Source of the DNA: Candidatus Nitrosopelagicus brevis | Lineage (GTDB): Archaea > Thermoproteota > Nitrososphaeria > Nitrososphaerales > Nitrosopumilaceae | Length of the DNA stretch: 64,000 bases | Direction: 5' to 3' | Assembly: GCF_000812185.1 (NCBI RefSeq) | Contig: NZ_CP007026.1 | Coordinates: forward strand, 62,001-126,000 | The notes under the pieces: model-generated | Database searches by the model: none | Told to the model about the DNA's origin: nothing | The model's input: only the letters and a program-made list of their open reading frames with translations | Shown here: positions 46,179-55,239 of the stretch, piece by piece | Numbering within the stretch: the first letter of the stretch is position 1 | How the letters are laid out: every line of letters begins with the position of its first letter | Translations under genes and position numbers: made by a program

Positions 46179-47528
46179 CTAACTATAGTTATTTGAATAG
46201 AAATTATTCCAACAATAGTATAGCCCTCGTTCGTATGTATTTGGAACTCTTTTGTATGTAATGTGGCAACCTATGTCTGCAATACTCCAATGTGCTTTTC
46301 GAGGTCCTTGTAAAATCCATCTTAATAATCTATTATCGAGAGTCATCATCAAAAATTGATTAAATTTTTGAATTTCTTTTGCAGTACATATCTCATAACC
46401 ATTTCCATTACAAGAAATTATAGCAAATGAATTATCATTAATTTTTAGAATTATTTTAGTTTCAGATATCCAATTGATACTTTTTCTTGTCTTCTCAAAG
46501 TTTTCATAACAAATTGGCAATAATTTAATTAAATCTTGTTCAGATGGAATGGGTTCATCTTCATATTCATATCTCTGTTTTGAAAATACAGAAGAAACAA
46601 AATTAGATTTCTCATCAAAATCGACAGGAATGAATTCCTGTGATTGTTTCCCTGTTGAAATATCAAAATTACATTCATGATTTAACACAACGCACTTTGA
46701 TTCATTTTCTGGAATATTTTTTACAAGATATTCGTATGCTTGTTCTAATTCTGGTTCTCCACGATATTTGTTAAGATCTACATTCTTTCCTGTTAGTGTA
46801 TAACGTCCTGCAAAGGGCATAAAATGTCTAGGTTTGAATAAATTTACATATTGTAGTGTTGTTTGCAATTTTTTTTCTTGTTTAATGATGGCCTCATTCA
46901 TTTTTTCTGATTTATCTAAATCAAAACATTGAGGATATGATGATGCTTTCACATATCCCACCAAAAGAAAATCAATCTTTGTATACATTTGTTTAACTTT
47001 CAACGATGTTTTCTCTGCAATTGGAAATGGGCAATCATTTGTGTTTACAATTACTTCGTTACCGTTATCAATTATTGATAGTGTATCTATCTGTGTTGTT
47101 CCGTAATTCTTTTCTAAAACATTACATCCCATCAATTTTCCACAAATTTCTGGATTACAATCATCTGCTGCTAAAACATTGATGTGAACATTTTCTTTTA
47201 ATTTCGTTCTTTTATTATGTTCTAATTCTATTACATCGAATCCAAGATTTTCGAGAAATGATTTAAGAAATTTTTCAGGAAACTTGTGAATGATAATTGG
47301 AATTTTCTTATTTAACTTCGATAATGTAGATGAACTACAATGATCTGGATGGATGTGACTAATATGAATAAAATCCACATCATCAAATATTTCTGGTCTA
47401 AAATCATATGGAGGATAAATTCCCCATGAGCCGAAATATTCTTCTCCATCTAACCAAGGATCACATAAAATTTTGACATTTTTGTCCTCAATTAAGACAG
47501 ATGCAGAATTTAGATATGTTATCTTCAC
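46179..47528 (-). CDS. Metallo-beta-lactamase-fold protein, CMP-Neu5Ac-hydroxylase-like
   Basis: The 449-residue protein starts MKITYLNSASVLIEDKNVKILCDPWL and has the metal motif ISHIHPDHCSSS (HxHxDH) near residue 75. The overall plan resembles the catalytic part of CMP-N-acetylneuraminate hydroxylase and UlaG-type lactonases, but no N-terminal Rieske domain (CxH...CxxH) is present, so hydroxylation by the CMAH mechanism is not expected unless the ferredoxin is separate. It opens the glycan island and may act on a sugar or phosphate substrate. It is convergent with tes. Confidence 0.82.
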   Translation of the reverse strand: MKITYLNSASVLIEDKNVKILCDPWLDGEEYFGSWGIYPPYDFRPEIFDDVDFIHISHIHPDHCSSSTLSKLNKKIPIIIHKFPEKFLKSFLENLGFDVIELEHNKRTKLKENVHINVLAADDCNPEICGKLMGCNVLEKNYGTTQIDTLSIIDNGNEVIVNTNDCPFPIAEKTSLKVKQMYTKIDFLLVGYVKASSYPQCFDLDKSEKMNEAIIKQEKKLQTTLQYVNLFKPRHFMPFAGRYTLTGKNVDLNKYRGEPELEQAYEYLVKNIPENESKCVVLNHECNFDISTGKQSQEFIPVDFDEKSNFVSSVFSKQRYEYEDEPIPSEQDLIKLLPICYENFEKTRKSINWISETKIILKINDNSFAIISCNGNGYEICTAKEIQKFNQFLMMTLDNRLLRWILQGPRKAHWSIADIGCHITYKRVPNTYERGLYYCWNNFYSNNYS

Positions 47529-47615
47529 TTTTTTTAATTAAAATTTTAGATATTAAAATTAATCATATGAAATGTATACAAGAGCTTAAAAACTCACTTG
47601 TTAAGAAATTTCAAA

Positions 47616-48566
47616 ATGAAATTCTTATTCATCTCACCTAGATTCTCTGGTGGAATTGGTGGTCATGCTGCAATGTTAGCTGAGCAATTAACTAAAAATG
47701 GTCATGAAGTCAAAAAAATGGAAACTACTCATATTCCGATAAAGAATATGAAAAACCCAAGCTTTGCTGTTTTAAGTAGCTTGAAGAGTATGTTTGATAG
47801 GGAATTCTACGACATAGTTCATGGATTTAACATTCCATCAGCATATGCAATGAAATATGCAAAAGGAAAAAAGAAAGTTCTATCAGTTCATGGGGTATTT
47901 AGTGATCAGGTTGATACATTACATTCAAAATCAGTTTCATCTATTGCAAAAAATGCACAATCACAGGTTTTACAATGGCCTGATAAATTAACTACAGACT
48001 CAAAAGCAACGCAAAAACTATACAAAGAAAAATTTGATATTGAATTTGAGTATTTACCGTCACCTTTGGATACAACCATGTTTAATAAAATTGGCTCTGT
48101 TAAAAAAATTAAAAATCAAATAGCATATGTTGGACGTGATAGTCGTGAAAAAGGAATTGATATTCTAAAAGAGGCTGAATCAGAAATTAATGGAAATGTT
48201 GTATATTGTACTGATCGTTCATGGGAAGAAGCAATGCATATTATAAAATCATCAAGTATAGTTGTGGTTCCATCTAGAATGGAAAGTTTACCTACAACCG
48301 TTAAGGAGGCATTTTATCTTAACGTTCCAGTAATAGGAACTAATGTTGGAGGAATTCCAGAATTGATAAAAAATAATGAAACCGGAATTATAGTTCCACC
48401 TGAAAATCCATCTGAACTAGCACAAGCAATTAATGAATTATTATCTGACAGAGAAAAATCAGAAAAACTTGCTACTAATGGAAATACATTTGTAAAAAAT
48501 AATATGACTTGGGATGTTATATTACCAAAATATGTTCAATTCTATGAAGATTTGTTAAAGGATTAA
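47616..48566 (+). CDS. Glycosyltransferase family 4
   Basis: The enzyme has about 317 residues and a GT-B fold. The N-terminal acceptor domain begins MKFLFISPRFSGGIGGHAAML, and the C-terminal donor domain carries VVPSRMESLPTTVKEAFYLNVPVIGTNVGGIPE with the GT4 ExxxE-type region. ATG at 47616 is chosen; an upstream TTG at 47598 would add six residues. It transfers a sugar from a nucleotide donor and is the only GT of the island on the plus strand upstream of the pathway genes. It ends against the aminotransferase with a four-base overlap. Confidence 0.93.
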   Translation: MKFLFISPRFSGGIGGHAAMLAEQLTKNGHEVKKMETTHIPIKNMKNPSFAVLSSLKSMFDREFYDIVHGFNIPSAYAMKYAKGKKKVLSVHGVFSDQVDTLHSKSVSSIAKNAQSQVLQWPDKLTTDSKATQKLYKEKFDIEFEYLPSPLDTTMFNKIGSVKKIKNQIAYVGRDSREKGIDILKEAESEINGNVVYCTDRSWEEAMHIIKSSSIVVVPSRMESLPTTVKEAFYLNVPVIGTNVGGIPELIKNNETGIIVPPENPSELAQAINELLSDREKSEKLATNGNTFVKNNMTWDVILPKYVQFYEDLLKD

Positions 48567-49621
48567 CTGATAATCTTGTTCACATGTTCACAAATTTCTA
48601 AAGCTTGGTCATCTGTGAGTTGTGGATATGAAGGAAGAGACAATATCTTTTTTGAGAATTTTTCACTATTTGGTAATTCATATCCAAATTCTTGATAAAT
48701 TAGCTGCTTGTGTATTGGTGTTTCATAATAAATAGCAGAACCTATTTGATTATCTGCTAACTCTTTACGTATTTCATCTCTTTTTTCATGTTTTATTACA
48801 ATTTGATGATAAACTGATTTTCCATCTTTATTTTCAGGCAAAATACAATCTTGCACCAAATTTTTTCTGTAAATAGATACAATTTCTCTCCTTCGTGCAG
48901 TTTTTTCATCAAGATGTTTTAGTTGTACTCTCCCGATTGCAGCATTTACTGTGTTAAGACGCATTGTAAATCCTAGTTTATCAAACTCATTCTTTGTTTT
49001 TCTACCATTATCACGAATTGATTTAATTTTTAATACAATCTCTTCATCATCCGTGGTAGTCATTCCTCCATCTCCACCAACTGTCATGTTTTTTGTTGGA
49101 TAAAATGAAAAACAACCTATATCACCAAGACTACCGACCTTTTTTCCTTTGTATTCTGCACCATGTGCTTGACATGCATCTTCTATAATTGGAATTTTTT
49201 GTTCTTCTGCAAACGATTTGACCGAATCAAAATCACAAGGATTACCATAAATATGAACAGGAATAATTGCATTTACATTATTTTCATTATTTGATAGATC
49301 TATACCTCCATCATCCATGTCAATATCTGTAAGAATTGGTTTTGCATTTGTCATTCTGATACAATTTGCTGAAGCGATGAATGAATTTGTTGGAGTAATG
49401 ACCTTATGTGATTCTCCTATTCCTAATGCCATCAATGAAATTTGTAATGCACCATTTCCAGAACTAACAGATGCTGCATATTTTGTACCTGTATATTTTG
49501 CAAACTCTTCTTCAAACTTTGAGACACTTTCTCCACCTACAAATGATTCATTTCGTAATGCATGAATTGCAGCTTCTTCCATTTCGACTGTAAACTCTTG
49601 AATAAAAAATGGAATTTTCAT
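48563..49621 (-). CDS. DegT/DnrJ/EryC1-family sugar aminotransferase
   Basis: The 352-residue PLP enzyme has IEDACQAHGAEYKG and the Schiff-base Lys in FSFYPTKNMTVGGDGG near residue 185. It would convert a 3- or 4-keto nucleotide sugar into the amino sugar, so it needs a partner dehydratase or oxidase; a keto-forming step could come from the dehydrogenases or the epimerase of the island. It is next to a glycosyltransferase on the same strand with one base between, and further upstream galE-like, ugd and galU follow in one apparent operon. Confidence 0.95.
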   Translation of the reverse strand: MKIPFFIQEFTVEMEEAAIHALRNESFVGGESVSKFEEEFAKYTGTKYAASVSSGNGALQISLMALGIGESHKVITPTNSFIASANCIRMTNAKPILTDIDMDDGGIDLSNNENNVNAIIPVHIYGNPCDFDSVKSFAEEQKIPIIEDACQAHGAEYKGKKVGSLGDIGCFSFYPTKNMTVGGDGGMTTTDDEEIVLKIKSIRDNGRKTKNEFDKLGFTMRLNTVNAAIGRVQLKHLDEKTARRREIVSIYRKNLVQDCILPENKDGKSVYHQIVIKHEKRDEIRKELADNQIGSAIYYETPIHKQLIYQEFGYELPNSEKFSKKILSLPSYPQLTDDQALEICEHVNKIIS

Positions 49622-49622
49622 A

Positions 49623-50687
49623 CTAATTATATCCTATATTATGTTTTTTTAAGTGATTTAAAAAATCATTACAAATTTTATCCCAATTGAAATTATTTTC
49701 TACAAATTCTTTACCTTTCTTACCCATTTTATTTGCATCCTCTAAATTGTTTAATAATGTTGAAAGTTTTTCAAATAATTCCTTTGAACTATTTTTTTCA
49801 ATTAAGAATCCTGTCTCTCCATCTTTCATCAATTCGGGAATTCCTCCAACATTAGTTGCAATAACAGGTTTTTCCATTAATTGAGCTTCCTGTAGAGTAA
49901 GTGGTGACATATCTATTCCACTGATTAATGTGTAAACATCAATTTCTGTTAAAAATTCTCTCACTTTATCTGGATATTCTAATGAGCCAAGCCAGTGAAA
50001 ATTTTCATATTTTTCTAACAATGGAAGAATTTTATCTCTATAAACCCCATCTCCTGCCCAATAGAACTCCACATTAGGCATTTTCTCTAAAATTTCTGGT
50101 AGAATCATTAGTTCTTTTGTTTTTTCCCAAATTGTTGCACTTTGTAAAATTCCTACACATGGATGTTTTAATTCCATTCCTTTTTTTTGGAACCAATTAT
50201 CTGAATTAATTCCTTGGTACATTGTTTCTATAGATTTTTTTTTATATCTTTTTTTAGTAACTTCTGAAAGATAATTACAAATTGGAAATATCATTTTTGA
50301 ATCATTAAAACAAATTTCTCCTATTTCATCCCATTTATTTATGGCTATTTTCTTTCCTGCAGATTTGTATAATGTTTCTTTTGCCATAATCATTTCTGCC
50401 CAGTGATCACCTCTCAAATGAATTACCAATGGAATGTTAGTTTTTGATGCTTCTAATGCAAAGTGTCTTGTTCTGTCTACAAAAATAATATCTGGCTTAA
50501 ATTCTTCAATTAAATTTTTAAATTTTTTATTTGAATTAAACCAATTTTTTACTTTTCTACTTGGAAATCCATCTGCGTAATCAGAATCCAAAATAACTTT
50601 ACACGTTATTCCTTTTTCTTCTAAATTCTTTGCAAATTCCTTTAAATGAAAAAGCTTTGAACTTGATCCGCCAATCAATAATCTCAT
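49623..50687 (-). CDS. Glycosyltransferase family 4 (paralogue of 57267-58349)
   Basis: The 354-residue GT-B enzyme begins MRLLIGGSSSKLFHLKEFAK and has the donor-side signature TLQEAQLMEKPVIATNVGGIPELM. It is clearly a paralogue of the gene at 57267: both share FHLKEF, DYA.GFPSR, IPL.IHLRG-type segments and the EYPDKVREFLTEIDVY region. The pair flank the central pathway genes, which suggests duplication for two linkages in the same glycan. It sits one base from the aminotransferase and one base from the epimerase gene. Confidence 0.94.
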   Translation of the reverse strand: MRLLIGGSSSKLFHLKEFAKNLEEKGITCKVILDSDYADGFPSRKVKNWFNSNKKFKNLIEEFKPDIIFVDRTRHFALEASKTNIPLVIHLRGDHWAEMIMAKETLYKSAGKKIAINKWDEIGEICFNDSKMIFPICNYLSEVTKKRYKKKSIETMYQGINSDNWFQKKGMELKHPCVGILQSATIWEKTKELMILPEILEKMPNVEFYWAGDGVYRDKILPLLEKYENFHWLGSLEYPDKVREFLTEIDVYTLISGIDMSPLTLQEAQLMEKPVIATNVGGIPELMKDGETGFLIEKNSSKELFEKLSTLLNNLEDANKMGKKGKEFVENNFNWDKICNDFLNHLKKHNIGYN

Positions 50688-50688
50688 T

Positions 50689-51585
50689 TTATAATATCTC
50701 CGTTAACCACTTACGAAGATCTTTTTTTGGTTTCCAATTGAAAGATTTTACTGCTAATTTATTATCTGCTTGACTCATTTTTATATCTCCTTCGAGTGGA
50801 GCATCAAAAATCGGTTGCATTTCTAATCCTGAAACATCTATCATCATTTTTGCTAATTCTAATATTGAAATTGCATCTCCTGTTCCCACATTTACTAATA
50901 ATTCTGTTTTGTGACTTTCCATGCATAATAAATTCATCATAACAACATCTTCCACGTAAATAAAATCGCGTATTTGAGTCCCATCACCAAAAATTATTGG
51001 AGGTTGTTTTTGATTTATTCTATCAATGAATTTTGTGATAACACCTGCATATTCAAGTGTTTGACCTTTTCCAAAAATATTGAAATATCTTAAACCAATA
51101 ATTTTAGCTCCCATTTTTGAATATTTTTCAAATAAAAATTCGTCATCTAATTTTGTCTGACCGTATGGATTAATTGGATTTCTTTCTGAATCTTCATTGA
51201 TAGGCATAGTTTCTTTATGTCCATAAACACTTGAACTACTTGCATATACTACTTTGAAATTATTTTTTTTCGCTAATCTGAATATATTTTCAGTCCCTAT
51301 AACATTTACATCATGATATTCTTCTGGCCTGTCAAAGGAATCTTGTACAACTGTTAATGCTGCTTGATGAAAAACACCGTCAATATTCGAAAGAATTTTC
51401 TCTAAACTTGCATAATCTCTAATGTCAATCTCTTCAAATTGTATTTTTGATAGAACTGATTCTAAATTATCTTTTTTTCCTTTATGTAAATTGTCAATAA
51501 CTATAACTTGATGCCCCTTTCTAACTAATAATTTAACTAGATAGCTTCCTACAAAACCTGCACCTCCTGTCACTACATATTTCAA
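50689..51585 (-). CDS. NAD-dependent nucleotide-sugar epimerase (GalE-like)
   Basis: The 298-residue extended SDR has the NAD motif GGAGFVGSYLVKLL, the catalytic Ser in SSSSVYGHKE and Tyr/Lys in NPYGQTKLDDEF (YxxxK), and the sugar-binding FNIFGKGQ. It probably interconverts UDP-glucose-type sugars or UDP-glucuronate and UDP-galacturonate, the latter being attractive because UDP-glucose dehydrogenase is the next gene upstream. GalE enzymes are usually about 330 residues, so this is a slightly short member. Confidence 0.94.
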   Translation of the reverse strand: MKYVVTGGAGFVGSYLVKLLVRKGHQVIVIDNLHKGKKDNLESVLSKIQFEEIDIRDYASLEKILSNIDGVFHQAALTVVQDSFDRPEEYHDVNVIGTENIFRLAKKNNFKVVYASSSSVYGHKETMPINEDSERNPINPYGQTKLDDEFLFEKYSKMGAKIIGLRYFNIFGKGQTLEYAGVITKFIDRINQKQPPIIFGDGTQIRDFIYVEDVVMMNLLCMESHKTELLVNVGTGDAISILELAKMMIDVSGLEMQPIFDAPLEGDIKMSQADNKLAVKSFNWKPKKDLRKWLTEIL

Positions 51586-51586
51586 T

Positions 51587-52894
51587 TTATTTTCCTATTC
51601 CTAATGCAAAATATTCTGCATTCATATTTTTTTTAGAAAATATTCTTCTGCAATCAATAATTAATTTTCTTTTCATTAGTCTTATTGATTTATTGTTTAT
51701 TTTTTCAAATTCTTTCCAATATGTCATAAATATTGCACATTGACTATTTTCTAAAGCACGAATCATAGAATCCTCGTATGTAATTTTTTTATCAAATATT
51801 TTTTTAGTATTATCTATTGCCTTAGGATCATAAATTGTTATATTTGCTTTCATTTTCAAAAGTTTTTTTATTAATTCAATTGATATGGAATCTCTCACAT
51901 CATCTGTGTTTGGTTTAAATGCAGTACCCATAATTGTGATTCTTTTTGAAGAAATACCTTTCAGTTTCTTTTCAACTAATTTTATAATTTGTTCTAGTTG
52001 TTTTGTATTGATTTCTTCTACAGCATTAAGAAGTGATGGCTTTACTCCAATATCATTTGCAAAATTTATGAGTGCTTTCATATCTTTTGGAAGACATGAA
52101 CCTCCATATCCTGGTCCTGCATTAAGAAATAATTTTCCAATACGTTGATCTAACCCAATTGTTTTTGAAATATCATCAATATTTGCTTCAGGAATATTCT
52201 GACAAATATTACTTAATTGATTGATAAAGCTAATTTTTGTTGCAAGAAATGAATTATTTGCATATTTGACCATTTCTGCAGTTTGATGGTTTGTAATTAT
52301 TATTGCTGTATTTGGGTGTAATTTAGAAAAAAAGTGTTTGGCCTTTTTCATATATTTTGTATTGTAACCACCTAGAACTACTGCATGTGGAAATTTTGTA
52401 TCTTTTATTGCACTAGTCTCTTGTAAAAATTCTGGGTTTGATATTAATCCAAATTCTTTACCAGCTTTTTTCTTCGAATTTTTTTCTAATATTGGTAAAA
52501 TTACATTTTTCATAGTTCCTGGTGTTACAGTACTTTTGATAAAAATTATCTGATCTTTTTTATTTTTGTACATACTTTTACTAATTTTGGTAATCGATTT
52601 TCTTATCATAGAAAGATCAATTGCACCATTTGATTTTTGAGGTGTTCCCACAGCTACAAAAATAAAATCGCAATTTCTAACAAGAGAAAAATCATTACTT
52701 ATTGTTAATTTCTTTTTTAATCCCTCTCTAAGTGTTTTTTCTAATTTGGGTTCAAAAAATGGTGGATTTCCTGCTGAAATTTCTTTACATTTCTTTATGT
52801 CAATATCTATTCCAATAGTTTCGTATCCTTTCGCGGCTAAAACACTAGTTAATGATAATCCAACAAAACCTAATCCAATAATTGCAATTTTCAT
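51587..52894 (-). CDS. ugd: UDP-glucose 6-dehydrogenase
   Basis: The 435-residue three-domain enzyme oxidises UDP-glucose to UDP-glucuronate with two NAD+. The Rossmann motif GLGFVGLSLTSVLA is near residue 7, the catalytic Cys is C267 in GYGGSCLPKD, and the C-terminal UDP-binding domain has MGTAFKPNTDDVRDS. It is read after galU with a 25-base gap, so GalU supplies its substrate. The product feeds uronate-containing glycans. Confidence 0.95.
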   Translation of the reverse strand: MKIAIIGLGFVGLSLTSVLAAKGYETIGIDIDIKKCKEISAGNPPFFEPKLEKTLREGLKKKLTISNDFSLVRNCDFIFVAVGTPQKSNGAIDLSMIRKSITKISKSMYKNKKDQIIFIKSTVTPGTMKNVILPILEKNSKKKAGKEFGLISNPEFLQETSAIKDTKFPHAVVLGGYNTKYMKKAKHFFSKLHPNTAIIITNHQTAEMVKYANNSFLATKISFINQLSNICQNIPEANIDDISKTIGLDQRIGKLFLNAGPGYGGSCLPKDMKALINFANDIGVKPSLLNAVEEINTKQLEQIIKLVEKKLKGISSKRITIMGTAFKPNTDDVRDSISIELIKKLLKMKANITIYDPKAIDNTKKIFDKKITYEDSMIRALENSQCAIFMTYWKEFEKINNKSIRLMKRKLIIDCRRIFSKKNMNAEYFALGIGK

Positions 52895-52919
52895 ATTTTT
52901 AAATCACTCTTCCAATAAA

Positions 52920-53759
52920 TTATGCTTTCCTAAATGTAATATTTTGTGAATTTTTATATGATTCAACATTGCCTACGTCTATTTCATCTTCATTTTTATT
53001 TAATGGAATTGCGAGAACTTGTTTTTTTTCTTTAATTAAATTTTGTATTGCATCTGTTAGTTGAAATTCTTTACCTTTTCCTGGTTTGATTTTTCTCAAG
53101 CTTGAAAAAATATCTGATCGAAAATAATATAATGCTAAAATTCCAAAATTTGATTTTGGTTTTTCAGGTTTTTCTATTACTTCTTTAACTGAAAATAAAT
53201 TATTTGATATTTTTTCTATTGTTGGAACCCCATATCGTTTAGGATCTATAATTTCTTTACAAAGTAGAATTGCTTTTGCTTCTGGATTTTTTTTTGCAAC
53301 TTCAATTAATCTTTTAATGGGATGTTTTACTTTACTGAGAATGGCAACATCTCCTGCATGAACAATAAAATCTTCTGTACCAACATATCTTTCTGTACGT
53401 TTTACAGCGTCTCCAAAACCTAATGGCTTGTTTTGATTAATCCAAACTAAATGCGAATTTTCTAATTTTTTATAAAAACTATTCATATATTTTCTATAAT
53501 CTCCAGATATTTCTTTCAAATAAGCATCATGTGGAGTGAAATGATCCTCTATTGATCTCTTTTCACGACCTACAACAAAACAATAATCTCTAAAATTCAT
53601 AGAATACATCTGTTCATAAATATATTGTAATAACGGCATTACCACTTTTTTATTTACAGATACTTTTGAAAAAACTGGTACCATCTCTTTTGGCATTTCT
53701 TTTGTAAATGGTAATAGTCTTGTACCCTTTCCAGCTGCAGTAATAACTACTTTAGTCAC
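52920..53759 (-). CDS. galU: UTP-glucose-1-phosphate uridylyltransferase
   Basis: The 279-residue GalU has ITAAGKGTRLLPFTKEMPKEMVPV (nucleotide loop, cited in part), IVHAGDVAIL, and VIEKPEKPKSNFG. It makes UDP-glucose from UTP and glucose-1-phosphate, the common entry to the island. It is the first gene of the minus-strand operon galU-ugd-epimerase-GT-aminotransferase, starting from the symmetrical promoter region at 53792-53831. Confidence 0.95.
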   Translation of the reverse strand: MTKVVITAAGKGTRLLPFTKEMPKEMVPVFSKVSVNKKVVMPLLQYIYEQMYSMNFRDYCFVVGREKRSIEDHFTPHDAYLKEISGDYRKYMNSFYKKLENSHLVWINQNKPLGFGDAVKRTERYVGTEDFIVHAGDVAILSKVKHPIKRLIEVAKKNPEAKAILLCKEIIDPKRYGVPTIEKISNNLFSVKEVIEKPEKPKSNFGILALYYFRSDIFSSLRKIKPGKGKEFQLTDAIQNLIKEKKQVLAIPLNKNEDEIDVGNVESYKNSQNITFRKA

Positions 53760-53791
53760 AGAAATTCATTATTTGTCTCATCATCAAGCTT

Positions 53792-53831
53792 TTATAATTT
53801 TGGAATAAAAGCTATCATTCCAAAATTATAA
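53792..53831. promoter_or_regulatory. Perfect 15-bp inverted repeat forming back-to-back promoters
   Basis: TTATAATTTTGGAAT (53792-53806) is followed after 10 bases by its exact reverse complement (53817-53831). Read outward in either direction, each arm ends in AAAATTATAA, a BRE-like A-tract plus TATA box, 33 bases before the galU start codon and about 41 before the dehydrogenase start. The exact symmetry would give identical core promoters to both arms of the glycan pathway, or a high-affinity operator shared by both. Confidence 0.6.
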
Positions 53832-53871
53832 TAGGTAAAAATAGGTTGAAAATACAGGCATCTGTGATATC

Positions 53872-55239
53872 ATGTCAAATTCAAGAATTAATATGAATAA
53901 TGTTGAGGCTGTATCCAATTCACTAACCTCAAAATCATTAAAAGTTTGTGTGATTGGAATAGGCAGAATTGGTCTTCCAACTGCTTTATCCTTTGCAAAA
54001 TCTGGATTAGAAACAATTGGTGTAGATATCAATGAAAGTTTAGTACAAAATATCAATTCCGGAAAATTTCCATTAAAAGACGAACCGGGATATGATAAAA
54101 TTTTTGATGACGTTATAAAAAATAAAAAATTTTCTGCAACTACTAATATTGAAAAAGCTGTACCAAACTCTGATCTAGTGCTTCTATCATTACCTACTCC
54201 AATGGATGAAAATAATGTACCAGATTATTCTGCATTACGAACTGTAGGTATGAAATTATCTGAAGTGTTATCCCCTAATTCTTTAGTAATTGTTGAAAGT
54301 ACAATTGAACCTGGATTTATTGAAGATGAAATGGTGTCATTAATTTCAAAATCTGATAGATTGAAAATAAATGACAATTTCTTTATTGGTGTTTGTCCTG
54401 AAAATGCAAATCCAGGAGAAATATTACATGATTTTACAAATTTACCTAGATTAGTTGGAGGTATTAACCAAAATATTACACAAATAATCAAATCTATATA
54501 CAATTTTGTATTTAATGTTGAATTAGTTGAAATGCCAAATTGTAAAACTGCAAATGCTGTAAAACTGACAACAAATGTTTTTCGTGATATTAACATTGCA
54601 TATATTAGTGAACTTGCATTAATGTTTGAAAAATTAGGAATAGATACAAACATTGTCTTAGAAGCAGCAAAAAAGAAATATAATTTTCAAGTTCATTATC
54701 CTGGTTCTGGTGTAGGTGGACCTTGTCTTCCAATCAACTCATATCAACTTCTTAATACTGCAAGAAGAACAAATTCTAATCTAAGTATAATTGAATCAGG
54801 TAGAAAAATCAATGAAAAAATGCCTGAACATGTAATCAACTTAACTTTAGATGGATTCCAAGAATGTAACCAAAATATCAAAGAAGCTACAATTTTGATT
54901 CTTGGAATATCGTATAAACCAAATGTCAAAGATATTCAATTAACTCCTGCAGAAATTATTATTAAAAAACTACAAGAGTTAGGAGTAACTGTGTGCATTT
55001 ATGATCCATATTTTAAAGATGTTGATGTTTTTGGAATTAAATCTGAAAAAAATCTTGATGATATAATCCCCAATGTTGATGCTGCAATTATTGTAACAGG
55101 CCATGATGAATTTAAAAAATTAGAACTCTCAAAATTTAGTCAAATGAAAAATAAGATATTAATTGATACAAGAGGAATAATTGAACCAAATTCAGCAAAA
55201 AATGAAAATTTAATTTTTAGAGGACTTGGACGTGGATAA
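53872..55239 (+). CDS. Nucleotide-sugar dehydrogenase (WecC/WbpA-like)
   Basis: The 455-residue enzyme of the UDP-GlcNAc/UDP-ManNAc dehydrogenase group has IGRIGLPTALSFAKSG near the NAD site, the catalytic C285 in GSGVGGPCLPINSY, and the C-terminal LGISYKPNVKDIQLTP. It has about 25 extra N-terminal residues before the Rossmann fold. It oxidises the C6 of a UDP-amino sugar or UDP-glucose to a uronic acid. The next gene, an asparagine-synthetase-like amidase, overlaps it by 14 bases, which hints that its carboxylate product is amidated. Confidence 0.93.
   Translation: MSNSRINMNNVEAVSNSLTSKSLKVCVIGIGRIGLPTALSFAKSGLETIGVDINESLVQNINSGKFPLKDEPGYDKIFDDVIKNKKFSATTNIEKAVPNSDLVLLSLPTPMDENNVPDYSALRTVGMKLSEVLSPNSLVIVESTIEPGFIEDEMVSLISKSDRLKINDNFFIGVCPENANPGEILHDFTNLPRLVGGINQNITQIIKSIYNFVFNVELVEMPNCKTANAVKLTTNVFRDINIAYISELALMFEKLGIDTNIVLEAAKKKYNFQVHYPGSGVGGPCLPINSYQLLNTARRTNSNLSIIESGRKINEKMPEHVINLTLDGFQECNQNIKEATILILGISYKPNVKDIQLTPAEIIIKKLQELGVTVCIYDPYFKDVDVFGIKSEKNLDDIIPNVDAAIIVTGHDEFKKLELSKFSQMKNKILIDTRGIIEPNSAKNENLIFRGLGRG

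Noticed and set aside
54225-54653. Open frame of 142 codons antisense to the second nucleotide-sugar dehydrogenase
   Set aside because: It mirrors a conserved enzyme gene and has no start context or domain.
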